A stretch of 15,596 nt of DNA from assembly GCA_045631305.1 (NCBI GenBank), contig JAZQUM010000128.1, forward strand, positions 1 to 15,596, in the 5' to 3' direction. This DNA is from JAZQUM01 sp045631305 (lineage in GTDB: Bacteria; Bacillota; Clostridia; Oscillospirales; Oscillospiraceae). The notes beneath the pieces were generated by a model. The model was not told the origin of the DNA, made no database searches, and worked only from the letters and a program-made list of their open reading frames with translations. The first letter of the stretch is position 1. Each line of letters opens with the position of its first letter. Shown here in pieces: positions 7,465 to 12,599 of this stretch. The position numbers and the translations under genes are program-made.

Positions 7465-8612
7465 AATCTGTCCTCAATCATCTTCAAGGGGCAGCGGGTA
7501 TGCTCACCAAACCCAATGTCCAGTTCCATCTGCACGGTTTCTTCATCCCGCGCAGTTTCTTTCATGCCGCAATTTTGGAAAAACCGCAGCGCTCTTTCGT
7601 TGTTTGCGGGGCAGGAAAGCGCAATACGCTCCGCTCCCATAGGGCGGAAAAACTGTACCGCCTGACCCACAAGCTGGATACCGTATCCGCGACTGCGGCA
7701 TGCAGGCAACGTATACAGCAGTTTCACCGCAGCGCAGCCGGCTGCACAATGTGCGGTATCAAAAAACACGAGACCGACAGCCTTTTCCTCTTCCATTACC
7801 GTCTGCACAGATTTAGGTTCAACAATAGCTGTCCGGCAGAGCTCATCAATCAGGGCACTATCTGCCCCGGTTTCCTCGGAGAAAATCTGCAGCAGAGCTT
7901 TATCCTGCGCTTTATCAAAGGGGCGGAACCAATAGCCCGGTTCACCACCGCGGTTATTGTCTTTCCACCAAACCTGTTTGCTGAAAACAGAAAGATCTTC
8001 TTGCTCCAAAAGGTGCGAATTATCATCGCGGAAAACCACACGGATCTCATTTCCCTCCACTTCGATAAGAGAAACAGCGGTGTTATCTCCGTTTTTTGTT
8101 TTGTAAAACTCCGCAAGAGAATAGCCCTCCACGACAGCAAGGAGCAGTCTGAGTGCCATACCGTGACTGAAAGCAGCTACGGTTTCTCCCGGATGCTTTG
8201 CCGCCATGTCATATACCGCACCTAACATGCGCTTTTGCACTTCTTCGGCAGTTTCTGCACCGGACACCGTCCAAATATCCATGCGGCGGCCAAAATTCTG
8301 CAGCATTTCACCGTGCTTTCGGGCAAGATCCACCCAGCGCACATCTTCCCACTCGCCGATATGGATCTCTCTTAAATCGCTGCGGGGATGCAGTTCCAGA
8401 CCTTTGGGTTTGTAAATTGCAGAAGCCGTGGTTTTGGTGCGGAACAAATCACTGGAATACACTGCGTCCACAGAAATATTTTCAAAACGCTTGCTGAGCG
8501 CTTCAATCTGCCGATAGCCGCGGGGCGTGATTAAACTATCATACTGCCCGTGGGCAATGCGGTAAAGATTTCCTTCCGCCTCTGCATGGCGGATCAAATA
8601 AATCCGTGTCAT
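7461..8612 (-). CDS. Histidine phosphatase - GNAT acetyltransferase fusion
   Basis: A 383-residue two-domain protein. Residues 1-200 are a histidine phosphatase (phosphoglycerate-mutase-like) domain with the RHG-type motif IRHAEAEGN near residues 7-15 and the second catalytic histidine in FSHGMALRL. From about residue 225 a GNAT N-acetyltransferase domain follows, with the acetyl-CoA loop ACRSRGYGIQLVGQA and the terminal CPANNERALRFFQNCGM segment typical of the fold. One would expect dephosphorylation of a small metabolite and acetylation of an amine, but neither substrate can be read from sequence. AAAGGGG precedes the start, and a promoter (TTGCAA, 17 bp, TAAAAT) lies upstream. It is the first gene of a two-gene operon with the YgiQ-family protein. 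A sequencing error joining two genes is unlikely, since the frame is clean and the linker folded-looking. Confidence 0.9.
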   Translation of the reverse strand: MTRIYLIRHAEAEGNLYRIAHGQYDSLITPRGYRQIEALSKRFENISVDAVYSSDLFRTKTTASAIYKPKGLELHPRSDLREIHIGEWEDVRWVDLARKHGEMLQNFGRRMDIWTVSGAETAEEVQKRMLGAVYDMAAKHPGETVAAFSHGMALRLLLAVVEGYSLAEFYKTKNGDNTAVSLIEVEGNEIRVVFRDDNSHLLEQEDLSVFSKQVWWKDNNRGGEPGYWFRPFDKAQDKALLQIFSEETGADSALIDELCRTAIVEPKSVQTVMEEEKAVGLVFFDTAHCAAGCAAVKLLYTLPACRSRGYGIQLVGQAVQFFRPMGAERIALSCPANNERALRFFQNCGMKETARDEETVQMELDIGFGEHTRCPLKMIEDRL

Positions 8613-8650
8613 AGCGCACCCCTTTCATAAGCCTGCTTTTTCACCATTTT

Positions 8651-8679
8651 ATTTTACATGATGCGCCCTCTATTTGCAA
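8651..8679 (-). promoter_or_regulatory. Promoter of the phosphatase-GNAT/YgiQ operon
   Basis: On the minus strand the -35 is TTGCAA (8679-8674), the spacer 17 bp and the -10 TAAAAT (8656-8651). TTGCAA is its own reverse complement, so it could also serve rightward transcription towards CATACT at 8700-8705, but that spacer is 20 bp and suboptimal. Confidence 0.6.
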
Positions 8680-8729
8680 ATTATTTTAGGTAAGCAGGGC
8701 ATACTAAAACAGCAAAGGAGTGAATGCAA

Positions 8730-8918
8730 ATGTGCGGACGAACTTTTTTCAAAGGCATGTGCATCGGTGTGGCTGTGGGCACAGCCATCGGTATGATGAT
8801 GCCCATGCATAAAGACCAGGGCACAAAAACCTGCGTGGGCAAGGCCATTAAAAACTTTGGCTGCGCGGTGGATTGCGCCGTGGATCACGCTGTAGATACA
8901 GCACGCCACATGTGGTAA
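8730..8918 (+). CDS. 62-residue membrane peptide, YtxH-like in layout
   Basis: A small protein with a cysteine near its start (MCGRTFFKG), a Gly/Ala/Met-rich hydrophobic helix (CIGVAVGTAIGMMM), and a polar tail with repeated CAVDCAVDHAVDTA, a short helical repeat of period four. The layout resembles YtxH-type stress proteins, but I do not claim the family. AAAGGAG at 8714-8720 favours the ATG at 8730 (9-base spacing) over the ATG at 8724 (3-base). The gene stands alone between the divergent phosphatase operon and the tRNA and has its own terminator. Confidence 0.78.
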   Translation: MCGRTFFKGMCIGVAVGTAIGMMMPMHKDQGTKTCVGKAIKNFGCAVDCAVDHAVDTARHMW

Positions 8919-8925
8919 AAAGAGA

Positions 8926-8960
8926 GGGATGCGGATATTTTCTCCGTGTCCCATCTTTTT
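8926..8960 (+). terminator. Intrinsic terminator after the small membrane peptide
   Basis: GGGATGCGGA (8926-8935) pairs with TCCGTGTCCC (8943-8952) with two G-T wobbles. A 7-base loop lies between the arms, and a T-rich stretch follows after ATC. Confidence 0.75.
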
Positions 8961-8982
8961 TGCATTTTTTCAAAATTTCCTC

Positions 8983-9010
8983 TTGACTTTAATTTTTATT
9001 TTGCTATAAT
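8983..9010 (+). promoter_or_regulatory. Promoter of tRNA-Ser
   Basis: The -35 is TTGACT (8983-8988), the spacer 16 bp and the -10 a consensus TATAAT (9005-9010), about 30 bp before the mature tRNA 5' end. Confidence 0.85.
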
Positions 9011-9040
9011 AATTTTTGCTGTTATCGAGCGCAAGGCTAT

Positions 9041-9132
9041 GGAGAGATGGCTGAGCTGGTCGAAGGCGCACGATTGGAAATCGTGTAACGTGTTAAAAGC
9101 GTTCAAGGGTTCGAATCCCTTTCTCTCCGCCA
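9041..9132 (+). tRNA. tRNA-Ser (anticodon GGA), CCA encoded
   Basis: A 92-base class II tRNA. The acceptor GGAGAGA (9041-9047) pairs with TCTCTCC (9122-9128). The discriminator is G, as expected for serine, and the CCA end is encoded. The anticodon stem ACGAT/ATCGT encloses a loop with GGA at 9076-9078, reading UCC/UCU. A long variable arm and the T arm AAGGG-TTCGAAT-CCCTT follow. The gene has its own promoter and terminator. It marks the border between backbone and the phage-like island; tRNA-Ser genes are common integration sites. Confidence 0.97.
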
Positions 9133-9139
9133 AATAAAG

Positions 9140-9172
9140 AAATCCCGAAGCCTCAATGGTTTCGGGATTTTT
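9140..9172 (+). terminator. Intrinsic terminator of tRNA-Ser
   Basis: AAATCCCGAAGCC (9140-9152) pairs with GGTTTCGGGATTT (9158-9170) around the loop TCAAT, followed by T residues. Confidence 0.92.
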
Positions 9173-9207
9173 CTTACGCCTGCAAGGGTTTGCGGTCATT
9201 CCATAAT

Positions 9208-9247
9208 CGGAAGAAAATTCCGTTTTTGGGAAGAAAATTCCATTTTT
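9208..9247. repeat. Two tandem 20-bp direct repeats with an internal dyad
   Basis: Copies 9208-9227 and 9228-9247 differ at two positions. Each contains GGAAGAAAATTCC, an inverted repeat GGAA/TTCC with a 5-bp spacer. They begin 36 bp past the tRNA terminator hairpin. Position suggests recombinase or excisionase arm sites of an integrated element, which is inference. Confidence 0.85.
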
Positions 9248-9254
9248 AGAATTA

Positions 9255-9278
9255 AAAAGTGTAATGAAAAGTGTAATG
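9255..9278. repeat. Two tandem 12-bp direct repeats
   Basis: AAAAGTGTAATG occurs exactly twice back to back (9255-9266 and 9267-9278), directly after the 20-bp repeats. It is probably part of the same protein-binding region at the edge of the island. Confidence 0.85.
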
Positions 9279-9540
9279 AAATTTACCGCTCACCCATAAC
9301 GCGCCTGCGTCTAAAGGCGTTCTGATGGGGCAATTTTGCCTATTACTGTTTTGCCGGCGGATAACAACCGATATTTTTGCGCAATGGTCCAGCCGACACC
9401 ACCACTTCGCGCTTATGCCCACCGCCCCCCTATTTTTGCATCGTTCCAACATTTACAGCGCGTTAGAGCAAGCACCCACATGGAACAAACGGGCGACACA
9501 GCGCAAAATAACGAGCCACACCGAACAAGTGTTTCATCTA
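9279..9540. other. Gene-free stretch with no supported coding region
   Basis: Both strands hold open frames of up to about 110 codons here, but none has a ribosome binding site or a recognisable sequence, and their composition (many R, H, P, W, C) is that of non-coding frames. One copy of the TTGCCGGCGG word lies at 9351-9360. I see nothing else. Confidence 0.6.
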
Positions 9541-9569
9541 TTGCGCGTTCGCTTTCTTTGTGATATAAT
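9541..9569 (+). promoter_or_regulatory. Strong promoter of a candidate small RNA
   Basis: The -35 is TTGCGC (9541-9546), the spacer 17 bp and the -10 a consensus TATAAT (9564-9569), preceded by TGA, giving an extended -10. There is no rightward gene downstream, only a hairpin transcript. Confidence 0.75.
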
Positions 9570-9575
9570 AAAGCA

Positions 9576-9652
9576 GGTCGGAATAATCCGACCCGCCTTT
9601 CTCCGAGGTGTGGAGCGGTTGGCTATGCCCTTTAGCCTGCCGCTCTTTTTTT
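9576..9652 (+). ncRNA. Candidate small RNA of about 77 bases with two hairpins
   Basis: The predicted initiation point, 6-7 bases after the -10, falls at the foot of hairpin 1: GGTCGGA (9576-9582), loop ATAA, TCCGACC (9587-9593). A single-stranded stretch of about 19 bases follows, then hairpin 2: GAGCGG-tt-GGCTA (9613-9625) with TAGCC-tg-CCGCTC (9633-9645) and seven T residues (9646-9652), a textbook Rho-independent terminator. No open frame with a ribosome site is present. The terminator overlaps the 3' end of the leftward gene at 9632-9826, so the RNA is partly antisense to that message. It could be a phage-encoded regulatory RNA or an antisense control RNA. I recognise no named RNA family. 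Confidence 0.65.
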
Positions 9653-9826
9653 GTTGCAGGCCGCTTCGCCCGCCTTGATTATTTCCAAAAACTTCCTTGT
9701 GGTTTCGTCGGGTACGCCGATAAGGATATCAGCCATGCGCTCGCTGTTGCCGGGTTCTAAAACTTCCAGAAACAAGCGGGTTTCCTCTTCGCTAAGTTCG
9801 GACAGCATTTGAATGCATTTTTCCAT
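9632..9826 (-). CDS. Small helical phage-type protein of unknown function
   Basis: A 64-residue, mostly helical protein with an acidic N-terminal half (LSEEETRLFLEVLEPGN) and a basic tail (NKKRAAG). No family is recognised. GAGGTGAT precedes the ATG at good spacing. The gene lies 9 bp after the upstream coiled-coil gene and must share its transcript from the leftward promoter at 10240-10268. Its last codons lie in the terminator hairpin of the candidate small RNA on the other strand. Confidence 0.75.
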   Translation of the reverse strand: MEKCIQMLSELSEEETRLFLEVLEPGNSERMADILIGVPDETTRKFLEIIKAGEAACNKKRAAG

Positions 9827-9835
9827 CGTATCACC

Positions 9836-10105
9836 TCACGCAATCACAAAACGGCGGGTAGCGGTTGCCTTTGTAAAGGCGGCGGCCAGTTCGGGAGCGG
9901 CCTTGGCAAGAGCCTTTGCATCGAGGCGGTTGCTGGTGATGGTTTTCCATGTAACCTTGTACTCACCTGCGTGGAGTTCTTCCGCATCACCCATTACAGA
10001 TTTGATGCTGTCCTTGATGGCTTCGACTTCGGCCTGCGCTTCTTCAATAAGGGCCTGCAACTGCCGCAGTTCGCGGATCTTGCTTTCCAGTTCCTTGTTG
10101 CTCAT
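9836..10105 (-). CDS. Small coiled-coil phage protein of the recombination-module type
   Basis: An 89-residue protein. Residues 3-40 form a continuous coiled-coil-like helix (ELESKIRELRQLQALIEEAQAE would be its core, split here as ELESKIREL and QALIEEAQAE). A compact C-terminal part follows with GEYKVTWKTITSNRLD and the end TRRFVIA. Small proteins with this GEYKVTWK...SRLDTKAL...RRF pattern are, from memory, common in Firmicutes prophages next to YqaJ-type exonuclease and RecT-type annealing genes, but neither partner is present here. AGGAGG precedes the ATG. It is the first gene of the leftward transcript from the operator region. Its exact role is unknown. Confidence 0.82.
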   Translation of the reverse strand: MSNKELESKIRELRQLQALIEEAQAEVEAIKDSIKSVMGDAEELHAGEYKVTWKTITSNRLDAKALAKAAPELAAAFTKATATRRFVIA

Positions 10106-10239
10106 GTTCTTTTCCTCCTTTTATTTGGAACAGGCGGTGGACGGCCTTGACGCTTAGCACTCGCGCATCCCACTCTCCATCTTCCGTTCCACCCTTACCC
10201 CCATTGTGTTGGCAGGGCCCGTTCCTTATCTATGTATTA

Positions 10240-10268
10240 AGTATACACAATTATCCGTGTATAGTCAA
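10240..10268 (-). promoter_or_regulatory. Leftward phage promoter
   Basis: On the minus strand the -35 is TTGACT (10268-10263), the spacer 17 bp and the -10 TATACT (10245-10240). Operator copy 1 fills the spacer, so a bound repressor would block it. The leader to the coiled-coil gene is about 125 bases and holds no other gene I can support. Confidence 0.8.
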
Positions 10269-10330
10269 TGCGCATTATACACAAAATTCCGTGTCTAAGT
10301 TTGTGTATTATATACATTGATTTCTGTGCA
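10244..10330. promoter_or_regulatory. Three operator copies of a divergent genetic switch
   Basis: Three 18-bp sites of the form TACAC-N8-GTGTA: 10244-10261 (TACACAATTATCCGTGTA, perfect dyad), 10278-10295 (TACACAAAATTCCGTGTC) and 10313-10330 (TACATTGATTTCTGTGCA, weakest). Starts are 34 and 35 bp apart. Copy 1 covers the leftward promoter and copy 3 the -35 of the rightward promoter. This is the layout of a lambda-like operator region; the likely binders are the XRE-type proteins encoded at 10408 or 13305. Confidence 0.78.
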
Positions 10331-10345
10331 TACTTGTGCTACAAT
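10317..10345 (+). promoter_or_regulatory. Rightward phage promoter
   Basis: The -35 is TTGATT (10317-10322), the spacer 17 bp and the -10 TACAAT (10340-10345). Operator copy 3 covers the -35. Confidence 0.7.
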
Positions 10346-10407
10346 AAGGACAATGGAATGGGAGGATTTTTGTTTTGCCACCCCCCCGAAAACAAAGGAG
10401 GAACACT

Positions 10408-10617
10408 ATGCCTATTTCTTATAAAATTGACATTCTCGATGCATTAAAAGAGCGCGGATATACCACCTATAAGCTGAGAAAAGAAAAGTTACTGGCGGAA
10501 GGAGTAATTCAAAGCCTGCGCGAAGGGAAAGCCGTGTCTCTTGATAATATCGGCAGACTGTGCGCCCTGCTCAACTGCCAGCCGGGAGATTTGCTGGTTT
10601 ACACGGAGGAAACCTAA
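10408..10617 (+). CDS. Small XRE/Cro-type helix-turn-helix regulator
   Basis: A 69-residue single-domain DNA-binding protein of the short Cro/CI (HTH_26-like) kind: ILDALKERGYTTYKLRKEKL, then recognition-helix region LLAEGVIQSLREGKAVSLDNIGRLC (split as LLAEGVIQSLREGK and AVSLDNIGRLC), then ALLNCQPGDLLVYTEE, the usual end of this family. AAAGGAGG stands 8 bases before the ATG, which rules out the upstream in-frame TTG at 10375. It is the first gene rightward from the operator region and so is probably the repressor or Cro-like half of the switch. Its stop codon overlaps the next start by one base (TAATG). Confidence 0.9.
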   Translation: MPISYKIDILDALKERGYTTYKLRKEKLLAEGVIQSLREGKAVSLDNIGRLCALLNCQPGDLLVYTEET

Positions 10618-10817
10618 TGCCAAACGATAACCTCTATCAGTTGTATTATGGCGATCTGTACGATAACTATAAAGAGCGTTACGATGAACTTTACGAGAAG
10701 AAAGACGAATTGAGCGATTTCGAGAAGGGTATGTTGCAGGCATATTGGGAGATCCTCGACAGCATGAACACAAGGGCCGATATTATTGCGGATGTTCTTG
10801 CCGATACAGAAGAATAG
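10617..10817 (+). CDS. Acidic, tyrosine-striped small protein of unknown function
   Basis: A 66-residue, strongly acidic protein. GGAGG precedes the ATG, and the start overlaps the stop of the XRE gene by one base, so the two are coupled. Tyrosines at 7, 11, 15, 18, 22 and 26 are spaced 4-4-3-4-4 and would form one face of a helix carrying many D and E residues elsewhere. No family is recognised. Acidic partners of small phage regulators include antirepressors and DNA-mimic proteins, but that is speculation. It may simply be a conserved phage early protein. Confidence 0.8.
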   Translation: MPNDNLYQLYYGDLYDNYKERYDELYEKKDELSDFEKGMLQAYWEILDSMNTRADIIADVLADTEE

Positions 10818-10835
10818 CCGGAAAGGCGGGCAACA

Positions 10836-11078
10836 ATGAAAGTAAAATATATTGGCCCCTCTTTTGGAGACGGTGTTTGGGGCTTGACCGATGGGAAGAT
10901 ATATGAATGCCTCGGCGAAGAGTATGGCTTCTTGCGCGTAATCGATGATGAGGGCGAGGATTACCTTTACTCCGCATCCGAGCCGATGCCTCTTGATGGC
11001 TCCGTTTCGGGCGGCAAGTGGGTAATTGTAGAAGACGACGAAAACAAAACCCTCTCCAAAGCTATACCAACCGCATAA
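10836..11078 (+). CDS. Small beta-rich phage-associated protein (SH3-like layout)
   Basis: An 80-residue protein opening MKVKYIGPSFGDGVWGLTDG, then KIYECLGEEYGFLRVIDDEGEDYLYSASEP (here split as KIYECLGEEYGFLRVID and DEGEDYLYSASEP). Alternating hydrophobic residues suggest a small beta barrel. Proteins with the K-x-KYIG...LTnGKiYevlg...D-x-GEDYLY pattern are widespread in Firmicutes mobile elements without a known function. AAAGG precedes the ATG weakly. It is the third gene of the rightward operon and is followed by a terminator. Confidence 0.85.
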   Translation: MKVKYIGPSFGDGVWGLTDGKIYECLGEEYGFLRVIDDEGEDYLYSASEPMPLDGSVSGGKWVIVEDDENKTLSKAIPTA

Positions 11079-11086
11079 AAACAAAA

Positions 11087-11118
11087 CCGCTCTGCCAGCA
11101 AAGGCAGGGCGGCTTTTT
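11087..11118 (+). terminator. Intrinsic terminator of the rightward XRE operon
   Basis: CCGCTCTGCC (11087-11096) pairs with GGCAGGGCGG (11103-11112) through one T-G wobble, with loop AGCAAA. CTTTTT follows. Confidence 0.9.
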
Positions 11119-11123
11119 CTTTG

Positions 11124-11166
11124 TAAAACGGAGAGCGGACGGAAGTATAAAACCACCGCCCGCTCT
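11124..11166 (-). terminator. Probable terminator of the leftward early operon
   Basis: On the minus strand AGAGCGGGCGG (11166-11156) pairs with CCGTCCGCTCT (11142-11132) through a G-T wobble, followed by CCGTTTT. On the plus strand the same position is an A-C mismatch, so the structure favours leftward transcripts. It lies 160 bp past the last leftward gene, facing the rightward terminator. The stretch 11167-11327 holds no supported gene, only one copy of the GCCGGCGG word. Confidence 0.55.
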
Positions 11167-11327
11167 TAACATCTCGCGACTTATCCCAGCACATCATATC
11201 AAATGCCGGCGGAATGTCAATAGGAAGATTATTTCTGCTCACTTCCGCCTTTTGTCGAAAAACCTCGGAAAAACCCAGCCGCAAATCAAGTGTTTACAGG
11301 CTTTTTCCCGATATTATTTCCGGCTCC

Positions 11328-11681
11328 TTACTGTGTACTGGCCAATGCGTCGATTGCTTTGTAGGCCGCTTCCTCGGCATCTTTGATGGCCTGCAACCTT
11401 GCTGTGGTATGTTCGTCACACACATAGGTAACGCCATCGGACGCGTTTTCTGTTGCGAACAACCTCGCCATGTGTCGGGCACCTCCCGCCCATCTGCGGA
11501 TCTCGGCGCACGCGCCTCTTTGGATTTCCCCGATAGCGAGTTTCTCACTTTCGATACGGTCGTTATCGCTGTCGCGGCTCTCTGTATATTTTGTGATCTT
11601 CTGTTTGCACTTGCTGATTTCACGGGTTGCCCTATCTAAAACAGGAGCGACCTTCTTATTAAAAAACACCAGTTCCTTCAT
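11328..11681 (-). CDS. Helical phage-island protein of unknown function
   Basis: A 117-residue protein, mostly helical and charged, with a likely coiled coil in the first half (TREISKCKQKITKY, then DSDNDRIESEKLAIGEIQRG), a central GACAEIRRWAGGARHMARL segment, and a helical end rich in Ala and Glu. No family is recognised. GAGGTGGG precedes the ATG and the gene starts 9 bp after the stop of the preceding gene, so it belongs to the same leftward operon and is its last member. Two coiled-coil genes in a row may encode partners of one assembly. Confidence 0.78.
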   Translation of the reverse strand: MKELVFFNKKVAPVLDRATREISKCKQKITKYTESRDSDNDRIESEKLAIGEIQRGACAEIRRWAGGARHMARLFATENASDGVTYVCDEHTTARLQAIKDAEEAAYKAIDALASTQ

Positions 11682-11690
11682 GCGCCCACC

Positions 11691-12272
11691 TCATTCGCTC
11701 TTGTACGCGCGGGAAAAACCGCTCTTGTCGCCCATGAGCATCTCGCGGGTGAAGTCGGAATTATAATTGCGGATAACGGAGTCGGTAATCTTCGCGGTTG
11801 CCTTCGCGTTTTCGATTTCGGCTGAATGGCCGGGTGCCAAATAGCGAGGTTCCAGCTTAATGTCATGTTCCTTTGCATAGCGCAGAGCCAGCTTGTGCAT
11901 AGTTACATTGTCGGCGTTGCGCTCAATAAGTGCTTCAACTTCTTCCTTTGCAAGGGTAACACCAATAGAGAACAGCTTGGCATCATCCGTCAGCGCATCA
12001 CCGCGCACGCGGTCAAGTGCTTCCAGTTCGGACGCATAGCCAGTGGCAATCTCCGCCGCCTTTGCGCGACCCTCATCCGTGATGCTTCGCAACTCTCTTT
12101 CCAGCACCTTAATGCGAGGCTCAATTTTATCCCTGATGTGTGCGGCAGAATATTTGCCGCTTTTTTTATCTGCCATGAGTACAGAAATTTCCGCATCCAC
12201 CTTTTTTGCTCTCACCGTGGTTTCATCTACAACCTTAACGATGCTGTTGTAAAAATCTTTCTTGCTAATCAT
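11691..12272 (-). CDS. Coiled-coil phage-island protein of unknown function
   Basis: A 193-residue, largely helical and charged protein without signal peptide or membrane segments. A long heptad-rich region (about residues 35-95) includes KIEPRIKVLERELRSITDEG. The C-terminal ~60 residues are less regular (DIKLEPRYLAPGHSAEIENA, then RNYNSDFTREMLMGDKSGFS). The overall look is like scaffold-type or internal phage proteins, or an early protein of unknown role; no family is recognised. AAAGGAAAA precedes the ATG. It directly precedes the 117-residue gene and follows the start-uncertain gene at 12298-12489. Confidence 0.8.
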   Translation of the reverse strand: MISKKDFYNSIVKVVDETTVRAKKVDAEISVLMADKKSGKYSAAHIRDKIEPRIKVLERELRSITDEGRAKAAEIATGYASELEALDRVRGDALTDDAKLFSIGVTLAKEEVEALIERNADNVTMHKLALRYAKEHDIKLEPRYLAPGHSAEIENAKATAKITDSVIRNYNSDFTREMLMGDKSGFSRAYKSE

Positions 12273-12297
12273 TCTGTTTTTCCTTTCTGTTTATCCT

Positions 12298-12489
12298 TTA
12301 GTCCTGCGGCGCATCTTCTTCACACGCCATTTCCCAAAACTTACCAACGCACAGCGGGTCGTTTATCTCCCTATCCAGTAGTGCATCCAAATCGTCGCAT
12401 GCAATATGGGCATACCAATAACCGCGCCGTATGCAATTCCCGACCGTTGTTTTCACCCACTTGCCGGCGGGCGTCTTGCACACCACAAG
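12298..12489 (-). CDS. Small phage-island protein with unresolved start
   Basis: From GTG at 12489 the product is 63 residues, with TPAGKWVKTTVGNCIRRGYW, then YAHIACDDLDALLDREIND and an acidic end. No family is recognised. The start is a real problem. The same frame stays open upstream to 12636 and reads like protein (GLEERIERTEREIEGLRQRP, then LLVVCK), yet that stretch holds no ATG, GTG or TTG, only ATT codons (for example 12537) and one CTG. The GTG pair at 12489-12484 has no ribosome site at good spacing. The frame ends, going upstream, inside the first module of the 11-bp repeat array. Possible explanations are a non-canonical start, a frameshift, or loss of the original 5' end to the array. 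Confidence 0.6.
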   Translation of the reverse strand, partial: LVVCKTPAGKWVKTTVGNCIRRGYWYAHIACDDLDALLDREINDPLCVGKFWEMACEEDAPQD

Positions 12490-12599
12490 TAGCGGTCGCT
12501 GGCGCAGACCTTCAATTTCTCTCTCTGTGCGTTCAATGCGTTCCTCTAATCCTTGCCCCGTACCAACACCACCATTCCTATCTGTTGTAAAAGATGCCT

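Noticed and set aside
9252..9452. A 66-codon minus frame ending KFHYTFHYTF
   Set aside because: The end comes from the 12-bp tandem repeat, there is no ribosome site, and the composition is not protein-like.
9325..9678. A 117-codon plus frame through the candidate small RNA
   Set aside because: It has no ribosome site, many rare residues, and crosses a promoter and a terminator.
10106..10240. Leader peptide or riboswitch in the ~125-base leader of the leftward operon
   Set aside because: A 16-codon frame beginning ATG GGG GTA exists but has no ribosome site, and I see no competing hairpins or terminator.
10614..11156. A 180-codon minus frame opposite the XRE operon
   Set aside because: It overlaps two well-supported plus-strand genes and the terminators, and has no start signal.
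10967..11284. A 105-codon minus frame between the two terminators
   Set aside because: It has no ribosome site, overlaps the end of a supported plus gene, and passes through both terminator hairpins.
11826..12590. A 254-codon plus frame opposite the coiled-coil gene
   Set aside because: It is antisense to a gene with a good ribosome site, and it runs through the unresolved gene at 12298-12489.
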